Source of the DNA: Chondrilla cf. caribensis
Lineage: Eukaryota; Porifera; Demospongiae; Chondrillida; Chondrillidae
NCBI GenBank assembly: GCA_964020155.1
Contig: OZ026546.1
Span: forward strand, 4,283,900 to 4,347,899
Length of the DNA stretch: 64,000 nt
Direction of reading: 5' to 3'
Positions 13,876-25,321 of the stretch are shown here, one piece after another. Positions within the stretch are counted from its first letter, which is position 1. Each line of letters begins with the position of its first letter. The translations under genes and the position numbers were made by a program. The notes beneath the pieces were generated by a model, which saw only the letters and a list, made by a program, of their open reading frames with translations, searched no databases and was not told the DNA's origin.

Positions 13876-14320
13876 TGTGTGTATATATTAGGGAGTGTAC
13901 ATAATTAACAGTGTGGGATTGTGTCCGGCTGAGTAGCTTGACAGCTCGTAACATAGTGGGATGATGTCTGTTAAAATTTGAGTTATGCAAAATATTCTTA
14001 TCAAGACCTTCCAATATCATCCCATCCAGTGTACACAGTGTACTTACTAGGTGTACGGTTATAGTAAGTCAATTGGATCAGTTAGGAAAGAAGTACCCAT
14101 TGAAATCTGTCCTTGAAGAGAACAGATACTTCAGTCCCAAGACTTTACAAACTTCCAAATAAACAGCCCTCACAACAGTTCTAGGTAAGGCGGCCATTTG
14201 ATTTAACCATCATTACCAAGTAAAGTAGCCTCATCCTGTTCTCACTTTGGTCTTACTGAAAGCCAGTACTAGTTAATCAAGTTAACTATCACAGTAATAT
14301 GTATCAAGATAATGGGTTCG

Positions 14321-14636
14321 TACATATAGGCATGTAGTCATACAACCAGAGAGTATGTACTATAGTCACAACCAATAGGACCTGCATGTTGATGTTATGG
14401 ACATAAGAAAATTGTATGAGGCAAAAATTTGGAAATTTTGTACAATAGACAAACACTTATAGCACATAAAAGGCTGTATAAGATCCCATTTCAATGGTAA
14501 CAGATGCCTAATATCATATATATATGGTACATGTCATTAATTCTATTATTAATAATAATTCTATTATTAATGATATACATTTATTCATGTTCTACAGGAC
14601 TCTTTGTGCAACCATAATAGTGCAAATTAAAAATCA
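14321..14636 (+). pseudogene. Relic of gene D intron 1 and start of exon 2
   Basis: The sequence from CATGTAGTCATACAACCAGA to about 14,636 aligns with 25,510-25,800, which is intron 1 and the start of exon 2 of gene D. Where D has the acceptor GTGCAG followed by CCACAACAGTGCAATTTGAG, this copy has GTGCAA and CCATAATAGTGCAAATTAAA, so the acceptor is lost and a TAA follows. It appears to be the remains of a D-like paralogue once present between B and C. Confidence 0.6.
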
Positions 14637-16205
14637 TGCTGACATGCCCCTTCTTCCATGAGCTATGTAAGAAGGTAGACCTCCGAATGTAGCTAGGGTT
14701 ACAGGAAACACACAGAGATGGGACATGCTTCATAATTTATTTTACACCCACAGCAAGTTTTAGTAGTAAAAAAGACATTGACATACCACCTCTCCCATGA
14801 GCTATTCAAGAACGTGCTTGATGTTTTTTTTCTCATAATTACGTATACTCCTACAAATCTCTTCCCATCTCTGTAGGGGGCCTGTAACCTTAGCTACATT
14901 TGGAATTTGAAATATTCTCACCATAAGCTCCAAACATCCAATCAATTAATATTTCATCACCTTTACTGATTGTACACACACATAGTATAAATACTTGAGC
15001 AGCATTACTATACCAGTGTAGTCATAAGAGGAGCATTTGTCTCTGTTTGCCACCAAAGGGACTCGATTTAGTGAGATCCAGCCAAGATTCAACCTTCAAC
15101 CACAGACTAGGTGAGGCATTCATGAAACCTGAAACACTCGTCATTGTCCAGATATACACATCTATTTAAGACTAATCACTTTAGTTCCAAAATTTTAGTG
15201 ACAATATCAACAGATCAGTGAAATATTAAATGACTAATTTAATACCACTTTCATTTAACTGTTTGGTACACAACTTAATGGAGGTGTTCCAGTCTCCTTG
15301 CTTATAAACAGAAAAAATTGAGTAATGTTAGTGCAATTATTATTATAGTGTCTTATCTAATTGCACACTTGAGAAAGGTCAGTATATGGGGGTATGGAAT
15401 AACGATTGTATCCTTCAATGTCATTAATTTTTGTACTTTGTGCTTGATGTTTAAACTGTCTCTACAAACCCTATTATTTGCTACAATGTTGTGTTATGAC
15501 TATAATACTACATGGCTGAAATTTAATTATATAAATGCATACGTATACACCTTTAAGACACTCTGCACATGAATGGAGTGAATCATTTGTAAAAGTGAAT
15601 ACTGAAAGCAAGTCTACTACGTACATGCATATTAATATTTTAATAATATTATACTTCAGTTGACCATTGCACTGAAAGTGCAAACTATATACTTCTGTAC
15701 CCACATGTATATTGAATCAGATACAGTGCTATGACTCTTTAAATGTTCTTTTTAATACTGTTATAATAAAATTAAAAGAATTCCATAATGCCACTGCCTT
15801 AACTCTTTGTCCATATGCACAATTCTTATCTTGAGAGACAAATGTACAAGAGAATGCTATTCTGTTGGCTTTCAGACAGTCAAGTTGTAGTCATGGAGAC
15901 CAAACATGCATGTATGGAATGATGTGGACTCATTGTCACTGATTTGCAGTGAGCTGGAATGCTTTGTAGACTGGCACAATCCAATTATCCTCCTGCAAAT
16001 CAAATACTTCAAATTACTCGTTGAGATGTAGTTGTAAAGAGCATATCTCCGTGGAGTGGATGTTTCTACAGTACACGCTGCAGGAAATTAAAAGTACACA
16101 TTTCCGCAGGGTTTTCCACAAACATCTAGGAGTGATAATTTGTGGATAGACGAAACAAAATTGCACTTATCTTCGCAGATTTTTTGCGGAAACTGAGGGA
16201 CCGAT

Positions 16206-16367
16206 ATGAACGAACAGTACCTGGTCGCTGTTGGGATCCCGTCGAAATTTGGCATACTAGTAGCTTCTCTTCTCGATATAGATAACTTATTATCTTCATT
16301 TTTTAATTTCGGTATTTGGTCATTCTTATTATTCGCATTTCGATTAATACTGAAAATGTGTCGTTAA
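16206..16367 (+). CDS. Duplicate of the small 53-aa ORF (unverified)
   Basis: This is the second copy of the ORF at 6361-6522, opening MNEQYLVAVG, with the same length and stop codon. The retained frame is expected at this level of identity and is not by itself proof of coding. Confidence 0.12.
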   Translation: MNEQYLVAVGIPSKFGILVASLLDIDNLLSSFFNFGIWSFLLFAFRLILKMCR

Positions 16368-17996
16368 TTACTGTAATGTTTACATACAATGTGACGTTTG
16401 ATCATTTGTACATAGAAAACATAGTAGCCATTTTTCAATAACTGCGGCAATGTTTGTGGAAAGTTGTGTGGATATCCGAAGATTGCTGAAGAGGGTCAAA
16501 TACAGAAATTGCAGAACAAGGTACATTGTCTGTGGCGTGTACCATAGGTTATACCATAATCATTTTAATATTATCGAAATTGATTGATTACAATGAAAAT
16601 TATGATAGTGTGAAGTGGACCATGACGGAATTTTCATGGTGAAGTTAATTATTTCACATTGTTTCATCCCAAATCATTAGACCAGGAATCACGTCATCAG
16701 AATTGTATATTCAATATCAAATACACATATCACACAATAAACTTTTGACTTTTGAATCCACGCATAGTACAGATGTTGACATGGTGGTCATCATTTGGAG
16801 AAAAAAAACAGATAGCGTAGTAACAACACATTCCATATCTACAGACTGTTGAAGGCCACACAATCTCAAGAATGTTGTTTTGTCATGTGTACATACTAGA
16901 GGCATCATTCCAGTTGCAAGTTCTATTTTTGGGACTTGCTTATCAGCTACTACACTAATGTAAAGTATGAAAATACTTAATAAGACATTCCTATGTAGCT
17001 AGTACACAAGCCTGGGACTTAATACATACATTGATGGTATGCAGTATGCAGTATAAAATTAATGTTTTGAATGCTTGCTTATCTCGTATGTACTACAGTA
17101 ATGTACATTATGGTAATACTTAGTAAGATAGGCAGTCTAATATCCAATAATGACCTGCTTGGATGTAGGCATTCCTATGTGACTGGTACACAACCCTGGG
17201 ACTTAACACCTGCATTGATGGTATGTAGTATCTTAAAAGGAAAAGAATGCTTTGAACGTTTACTGCAGTACTCGTAAGATGGAGACTATAGTCTGTGTGG
17301 CCCAGGAATGAAGCCATATGGACACATAGTCTGCATACTATTGCAAAAATACCTGAGTAGTTGCGGTGTAGCTAGTACACAACGACTTGAGTGATCACTG
17401 GATTTGCCCTCCTGAGTTGAAACATCACAGTAACAAAGGTCACGACTGCAATTACATGCAAATTAATTTGCACCAAATGCCTATTATATTATTATCATCA
17501 CACCTATTGTATGTTAAACGATTCATTAAAGATCGATCGGCACATCACTAACAATTAATTCTGTGGTATTGAGCAACCAAGCTCTTAAAATTGATATTCC
17601 TGCCTATTTGCTGGTATTATATCCTTCACATAATTCCTTGAAACTTGTTTAACAAGTACCTGGATTTGTACTTAAATATATATGTACTTCTGGTTAGAGA
17701 GTACACTCCACTCCGTCTGGTTCATGTTAGAGTACACTATGACAATCAATATGGATAGCCAGTACTTCTGATAAAAAGTACAGATATGATGTAACCTTGA
17801 AGGTACGTAGTTACTAGGCAGGTTTGACTGTTTCTTTTTAAATCAGTCTTTTGGTTATGTTGGTAAATGTAATGTATTTTATTAATAGCATTAAATGTGC
17901 AATAACACCTAACATGCAGTTGATAATGTATTTTCTGTTAAATAATCCTCTAGACGAACACGGCATTTGTAGCAATTTGCAAAGAATTTGAAAATA

Positions 17997-20900
17997 ATGG
18001 TGTTCATAAAGTGGATGCTGACATTCGTGATCTACATTTACGTGATACAGCCCATCTGCTATTCACAAAGTGAGCTTTATCGAAATGCTACAAGGAAAGC
18101 TAATTAATAAGCTCTTAATGCATGCATGCAAAACCAAGCATTGATAAAAATTAACAAGCAAAACCCACAATTGCAAATTTGTTCACCCTGAATATGTGAA
18201 TCATGTGAAATATATGTTCTTTGATCAGGAGAATTTGCATTTCAAATATTGCTCATATTCTCATAGTGTACATGCATCACTGTGTATGCTGGCTATTATC
18301 AATGATGATTCTGCATGAAATTGCACACTGTCACTCTTTGCACAGCCATACAGGTCGAATTTGAAGAAACTACTATCAGAGTTCGAGAGACTGTTGGGTC
18401 TGTTGAAATAGTTCTGATTGCAGATCAGATACACAATGAAAGCTACAGTGTTAGAGTACGATTCCTTGGTGGATCTATCCGTGAGAAAACAGTACAGTGT
18501 GTGATAATGTTTGTACAAATCAGCTTGTACCATAGATGTGTGTAGACCTGTTTGAGTATGTGTGTACAGTTTTACATGTACGTGTCCGCGTGTAAATTTC
18601 CCTATATTATCATAATCAGTTGACTTCCGGTATGTTATGCATGTCCGATAAAATAATATTATTATGACTTATAATATATGTCCGTACGGATAATGGCACC
18701 ACCACAATGGAGTTACTTGGGGTTCAATTGCACATTTGAAAGAACCTTTGCTTTAGGAGTTACATTTGGCATAGCCTTTGTACTTGTCTACCAGCCCAAC
18801 TTAAATTTCTCGATACTTTGAAATTGGCCAACTTCTTCATGCAATATAAATCATGATGTTATGAATTCTTTGTTGTGATTATGTTTTGGAATACATATTG
18901 AATATAATTACATTCATATTATATACGTATACCCAAATCATATCACATAATAATATAATATACAATATTGCATGAGTGTAACTCAGTGGAAGTCAAAATG
19001 ACAACATCAAGGGCCAATTACAAACATCAAGAATTGGAATGTGATGGGAATTTGAGTACAAGTACTTTACTGAAATAATATAAGATAATATTAGAAATTT
19101 TAGAAAATAATTATATTTCCACCTGAAAAGATGCACTAGTAATTTCAATGTTAGTGGTGGTAGCCCCACAAGTATTTCAACAGAAATTGAATAACTTGTT
19201 AGATATCTTATGCTATTATCACAGGTCCCGAACAACATAATATATCATCATCAAATTTGGATGTGGAATTCCAACCTGGCAGAAACACGACCAGTGTGGT
19301 TGTAGGCATTGTGGATGACGATGTGTATGCTTTGGGTAGTTCAAATATGTATTTTCGCCTATTCACTTCAAATGATGTCTTTGTTACGATCGGTCCAAAA
19401 AGAAGGTTGCAGGTCTCATTATCTGATGACGAGGTTTACACAGTGAATATAGTGAGCTTCCCAGACTTTGTTACTGAGGGCAATGATGCAGCAGCAGTAT
19501 TAGTCATTGAGTTTCAAGAACCACCTGGGGGTTCATTTCAAACCCCCCCTTTCAGTACAGAAGTGCGTGTCAATGGTGGAAGTGCCAGAGGTAAGCTTAA
19601 GTACACATCACATTCAAATTCTAATTTGTTATTATCATTTCCGAAATTTACTCCTTTGTTTTCAGTTAACAGTGACTATAGACAACCAAATGTCATAACA
19701 CGTAAGTAATTCTATATATAATTGTTCACACGTACAGTAATACGATACAGAATCCCAATAATGCTACGTGTAATTAGTGGCAATTATAATTTTTAAGTGT
19801 ATTTCACTAATTATTAATTTCAAGTAGTACATATTGTGATAATTCCAATGTACATAAAACATCTTGCCCTGTATCATGTGTACACATGAAAACAAATTTT
19901 AAAAATCTTACTATACGGATTTGCGATTATTCATTCACTTGTCTCCCTTTACATAGCAACACATGTAACCATCGATATAGTTGATGATGATGTGGTAGAA
20001 AATATGGAATTTGTAGTTCTTGAGGTTTTAAATCCTCGTGTACGCACCAACGGTACCACGGAAGTGATACTTAACATCTTTGACAATGACGGTAAGATTT
20101 TACTCAATTAATTAATTGCATATTATCATTCAATTTTTTGAGAATTTTTGTTTTGTCATTTGTCACAAAATTATGTGGGGATATGATTAGCAGAATGATA
20201 TCATTGCAATAATACATTAATACATAATTCATTGTGTGAATAAGGCATTTGTGAATCAAATCTAATTTTCAACTTGCTACAGTTCGTGATGCTCCTTATA
20301 TGCCATTTATATTCTTCATATCTTGTAGCCGATTTGTTTCTCATATTTTCATAGATCTCAATGTGCACATTGAATCTAATGTATACAATGCTCCTGAATC
20401 AAATGAAAATTTATTAATATCACTGGTTGCTGATGGAACAAGTGAATTCCCATTTATTGTGTTACTTCAAATAGACAGTGGATCAGCAAGTGAGGTTTTG
20501 CACTTGCGCCTGCTTGTTTGCGTGAATTCTTGTATTTGTATGTGCTAGCACTTTGTATTGTATAATCATGCAAAGTGGGATGCCAGTTGAATGGCTTCCA
20601 TCTCATTTTGTTTAGATGAAAGTGATTACTCTGTACCTGACAGTCCACCAAGAGTAGAATTCCAACCAGGTTCAACAAAGGAAACACTCCTACTCCTGAT
20701 TGAGAATGACAACATCTATGAAGAGACACAGAGTTTCACTCTTTCTATCTCTAGCACAGAAAATGAAAGAATACTTTTTCAAGCTGAGAACCATACCACT
20801 GTGAACATCCTTGACAATGAGGAAATCTTTGTTGGGTTCACTAAACCCTTCTACACAGCTGTGGAGAATGATGGGAAAGTTCTGATTGGGTTGAGTATCA

Positions 20901-22492
20901 TCCTACCATCTGGTGGAAGTGAAGTAATGGTGAACTTCACAGTTACCATAACAGCAATGAATGGAACAGCCATAGGTATATTTATGCTCATTATTTTTAC
21001 CAGTATCCACAGAGCATCGAATGGAATAAGTGAACCTAATGTACTGACAGCATTTTCCATGTCAAATACCTATCCTATTAAGTAAATCAATTTAACTTGT
21101 AAATTGAAAGCATAAAATTTCTGCCAAACTTTGTAACTTGGGGCATGTGAAAATTGGGTCATGGTGTGAAGTTTTAAAACAATCGTTATGAATCATGGCT
21201 CAATTATTCTTCCTGAGACAGATATTATATTTATAAACATTATAATTATTACATTGTTAAACTTCATATGTATTATATTTAACCTGATGTGCATGAGACC
21301 ACATCAAATGATTTATCGCAGCAGCTATGTATCTCATAAAGATCTATATTGCCCTTATGTACGTATATATTACATGATTGTGTAATTTATATTACTTTTG
21401 TTGTCATCTCTCCAGTATTATTATTATGATGTAACCTATTTCTTACCAATATACATCTTTCATGCATATATTTACCGATAAAGATGTCATATTGATATAG
21501 CCGATACCATCTAATAGTATTATCTCCATCCTGCAGATAACAGTGACTATGTTTTGGAGACTCACCAAGTGCAATTGGATACTAACATGCTGACATCTGA
21601 GGTAGAATTTCAAGTTATCGTTGATAATATAATTGAAGCCGATGAGGATTTTACGGTAAAGATAACAGAAATTACCCCACATGTGATGATCTTTAACGGC
21701 ATGTCCAGTGCGACAATCCAAATCATTGATGACGATGATGGTACGTTGATTTCTGAATAGAAATAATCTAAATCATTGTACACGTCTATGGTTGTTTACA
21801 TCCCCGACAACTTAGGAATGGAGGTTTGTGCATACACTGCAATAACATGTTAATATGTAGTGGTTAACTTGATATATACACAACAGGTTATGAAGTCAGT
21901 CAATGTATGCACTCTGTTACATGTATTGCATCACATCCTTGCAGTTTGTCCCCTGGACATCATTTTTGTGATTGATGATTCCTCAAGCATCTCTGGGAAT
22001 GAGTTCAAGCTTCTGAAGAAATTCCTCATCAACGTGGTGGACAGTTTGGATATCGGAGAGGATCGTGTGAGGGTGGGAGTCATCAAGTATGCCAAGGGTG
22101 TCAAGGACGAGATAAGGCTGGATGACTTCACCACTGAGGCACCTCTCAAGAGAGCCATCACGAGAATCAAGCATGAAAGAGGAGGAACCCGAACAGGAAG
22201 AGCTATCAGTCGCATGGTGAAAGCATTTCAGGGAGGATTTGGTGGGAGGAGTGATGCGGATAAAATTGGGATAGTCATAACAGATGGAAAATCAAAAGAC
22301 AGTGTAGCAGGACCTGTGAGAAGAGCTGGAAGGGAAGGTATCACTCTGTATGGCATTGGGATAGGAAGGAGCATTGATCGCAATGAAATACGAAGCATTG
22401 CAGGAGGAGATACTGGCCACACTTTCTTCTCCACAAGTTTCTCTGTTCTTGGTAGGGTCACTCGGGAGCTGACGGCTGCCTTGAGCTGCTAG
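17997..22492 (+). CDS. Gene C: signal peptide, four Calx-beta domains, VWA
   Basis: The nine predicted exons are 17997-18069, 18346-18480, 19225-19590, 19666-19701, 19957-20091, 20355-20489, 20616-20975, 21537-21740 and 21945-22492. Every exon has the same length as in gene B (1,992 nt, 663 aa). All introns are GT-AG and phase 1. The signal peptide opens MVFIKWMLTF. Four Calx-beta domains and a VWA domain with intact MIDAS follow. By-eye differences from gene B are about 13/45 residues in exon 2, 36/122 in exon 3, 11/45 in exon 5, 5/45 in exon 6, 9/120 in exon 7, 9/68 in exon 8 and 7/182 in the VWA exon. The first intron downstream of exon 2 has an extra ~240 bp (about 18,605-18,840) not in B. 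Function as for gene B. Confidence 0.88.
21945..22492 (+). CDS. VWA domain, terminal exon of gene C
   Basis: A 548-nt exon carries the full VWA domain, with DDSSS, GGTRTG and VITDG intact. One change near the end (GDTGHTFF for GDTGRTFF) separates it from A and B. The AATAAA found behind A and B is mutated here; another AATAAA stands at 22792. Confidence 0.92.
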
Positions 22493-23111
22493 GATAAGTG
22501 TGCTCATACTATGTAGCACTAACACTCATTGATTGTAGCAATATAGGCTACTTCGTTATCAAAGATGATAGTAGGGTTCTCAAAAAACATTATATTATAA
22601 CCAACTCTATATCAGCATAACATTTATATATCATACCTGGTAGTATGTAGATGGATTGTATGCAATTATTAGAAATTGAATGATATATATTATGATTACA
22701 AATATTATCGCAATTTTATGTTAATATAATCAATTAATATCACACTTGCGTAACGAGTAAAATGCAAGTAATGGGAATCAAAATAAACTAACATGCATGT
22801 AATTTAATGTCTCAAAAGTATTAGATATGTAAAAGAGGCTATACTCAGCCAGATGTGATATAGAAAAGATATTGGAGAACTAGCAGCAATAATTACTCAT
22901 TCCACACAAACATCATATGTTTATTAGAGATACACTGACTCTTAAACTTAGAACAACGAAGCAAATTACACTAGAAGAGTTTTGCATCCAGTGTGTGTAC
23001 GTGTGTGTGTGTGTGTGTGTGTGTGTCCATCCCCATAAGTGTGCATGTGTGTATGTGTGTACTGATCTGTGTGCAAATATTAGGGAGTGTACATAATTAA
23101 CAGTGTGGGAT

Positions 23112-23149
<38 letters not shown>

Positions 23150-25321
23150 ACACACACTGGATGCAAAAACTCTCCTAGTGTAATTTGCTTCGTTGTTCTA
23201 AGTTTAAGAGTCATTGTCTCTCTAATAAACATATGCAAATTACACTAGGAGAGTTTTTGCATCCAGTGTGTGTACGTGTGTGTGTGTGTGTCCATCCCCA
23301 TAAGTGTGCATTTGTGTATGTGTGTACTGATCTGTGTGCAAATATTAGAGAGTGTACATAATTAACAGTGTGGTATCGTGTCTGGCCGAGTAGCTTGACA
23401 GCTGGTAACATGGTGGGGTGATGTCTGTTAAAATTTGAGCTATGCAAAATATTCTTATCAAGACATATCATCCCATCCAGTGTACACATTGTACTTACTA
23501 GGCCTAGGTTTACGGTTATAGTAAGCCAATTGGATCAGTTAGGAAAGAAGTACACATTGAAATCTGTCCTTGAAGAGAACAGATACTTAAGTCCCAAGAC
23601 TTTACAAACTTCCAAATGAACAGCCCTCACAACAGATCCAGGTAAGGCAGCCATTTGATTCAGCCATCAGTAGTAGCTACTTTCATCCTGTTTCTCACAT
23701 TAACTTACTGAAAGCCAGTGCTAGTCAATCGAGTCAACTACCAAGATATATACCCTAGTAAGTGTAGTATGTTTACCTACCGTAAATAGATTCTATAAAG
23801 TATATATGATCAAAATTCCTAGTAATTTGTACCAAGATAATAAACAAAAATACTGTCAGCTGCTATATAGATAATATTTTCAATCGTATTAGTTACAAAC
23901 AACATAGAATTAGTGTTTATTTCTAAGAGTGGTATATGAACATTCACTAACATTAAAGAACAATTAGCTAACAATGTTTACACTCCACCCTGCCTCTAAT
24001 TCATGCATGCACATGCACTGTGTCCACCATTGCTGATAGTGAATACCTCCAATAAGAAGCAATGTCTTAATGCGAAAACTAGTAGGAATTACTTGCCCAG
24101 TTACTCTTCCATACTCCACTAGTCAAAGACATTCACAGTAGTCATTACAGACTGAGGTGATTACAGTATGTTACTATGAGGAGACGATAGCTGTCTGTTC
24201 ACAGGATTCAGTATTATGTAATCACATGTAACCTTGCACATACCTGACATTGTTGTCACCAGCTCTTTATGTACATGATATATAATATGTTGAGCTGTGA
24301 ACAACATAGCATCCATGCAACACTATACCCTTCCATGTATCTTGGCAACTTGGTTATCATAGGCTTATTCATTACACAAATAAGTGTCAAATTGTGAGAA
24401 ATTTGCCAATTGAATACACGCAAAGGAATATAATGTGGACATTCTGAATGGACTATACAGGAGCACACTCTAAATCTATCCCATAGCAATGCCCACTGCA
24501 ATGGTATGCTTGCAATATGTCTGTCGATTCTTTCTATTTTGTGTCCAGGCTAATTGCAAGAGATAAAAAATATCTAAAAGTGCTATGGAAGCCACATCAT
24601 GACCGTGAAATTATTAGAGAAAGGGGGGAAAATTGGAAAGAAATGGCAAATGAATATAAGTGGCAAATTGTTCTAGACTATGGAGACCAAGTACACTGCT
24701 TTCCTGATTTTGTGTTCTATTAAGAGTCAATGCTTATAATTATAGATCTTTGGTGATTGACTACCTTATCAACACACATGCACACCAATTATTGTGGCAT
24801 GTTGTCAAATTGCTACGTATATGCAGACATCATTAGTTTGATTTCCTAGACGACAGCCATCTGTACGTGGAAGTTCTTATCGGGTACAAATGCAATTACA
24901 TAGACTTGACATCATAATCTACAGACACCGCTGGATGTAGTCCTCTGTATCTGGAACACAGTCACCAGAAGAACTCTTGATTGCATATATATCATGAACG
25001 GGGTGTGAAATTCATTTACAAATACATTCATAATGCCTTATAGGTGAAAACTTGAATAAAAATTGATTATATTTAAAGGTATTCACAATAATATAAATTT
25101 TTTATTGCTTTCACATTGGTAAGTTTCGAATTTCTAATCACAAATTTTCAATCTAACTATGTTATGATTTTTGAATACATCATATGTTATCATTAATACA
25201 TCATACATTATAATTAATTTTTACTCTCAGATGTGAATAAAACCACTTGCAGGTAACTACATCTCTTAATGAACACTGCATCCAAGGATAATTTTCAAGT
25301 GATTCTGCTAAGAATTGGAAA
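22493..25321. repeat. Intergenic C-D
   Basis: The 3' flank of gene C resembles that of B up to about 23,760, but it is rearranged by an inverted triplication around a GT repeat (22,914-23,380). Beyond that, only short ORFs are seen, such as a 68-codon one at 24,517-24,723 with no recognisable family. No RNA gene is recognised. Confidence 0.6.
22914..23380. repeat. Inverted triplication around a GT microsatellite
   Basis: Segment 22,914-23,034 (from CATATGTTTATTAGAG through a GT run to TCCATCCCC) is followed at about 23,106-23,235 by its reverse complement. From 23,235 the same sequence appears again in direct orientation (GCAAATTACACTAGGAGAG, GT run, TCCATCCCCATAAG). The matching place after gene B (13,500-13,920) has a single copy. 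Confidence 0.85.

Larger units (their letters stand above)
13111..17996. repeat. Intergenic B-C: right copy of the segmental duplication
   Basis: The sequence holds a GT microsatellite (13,609-13,875), a relic of a D-type gene (14,321-14,636) and, from about 14,860 onward, DNA closely matching 4,950-8,515. The copies share promoter-proximal sequence up to the signal exons of B and C (8516 and 17997). No further multi-exon gene is recognised. Confidence 0.8.

Noticed and set aside
13486..14020. Long Cys-Val or His-Thr ORFs on both strands
   Set aside because: They are translations of the (GT)n repeat in different frames. The same holds for the ORFs at 49,554-50,046 and 62,309-62,491.
24517..24723. 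68-codon ORF opening MSVDSFYF
   Set aside because: No family is recognised, there are no neighbouring exons, and no second copy exists in the cluster. It may be chance or a mobile-element fragment.
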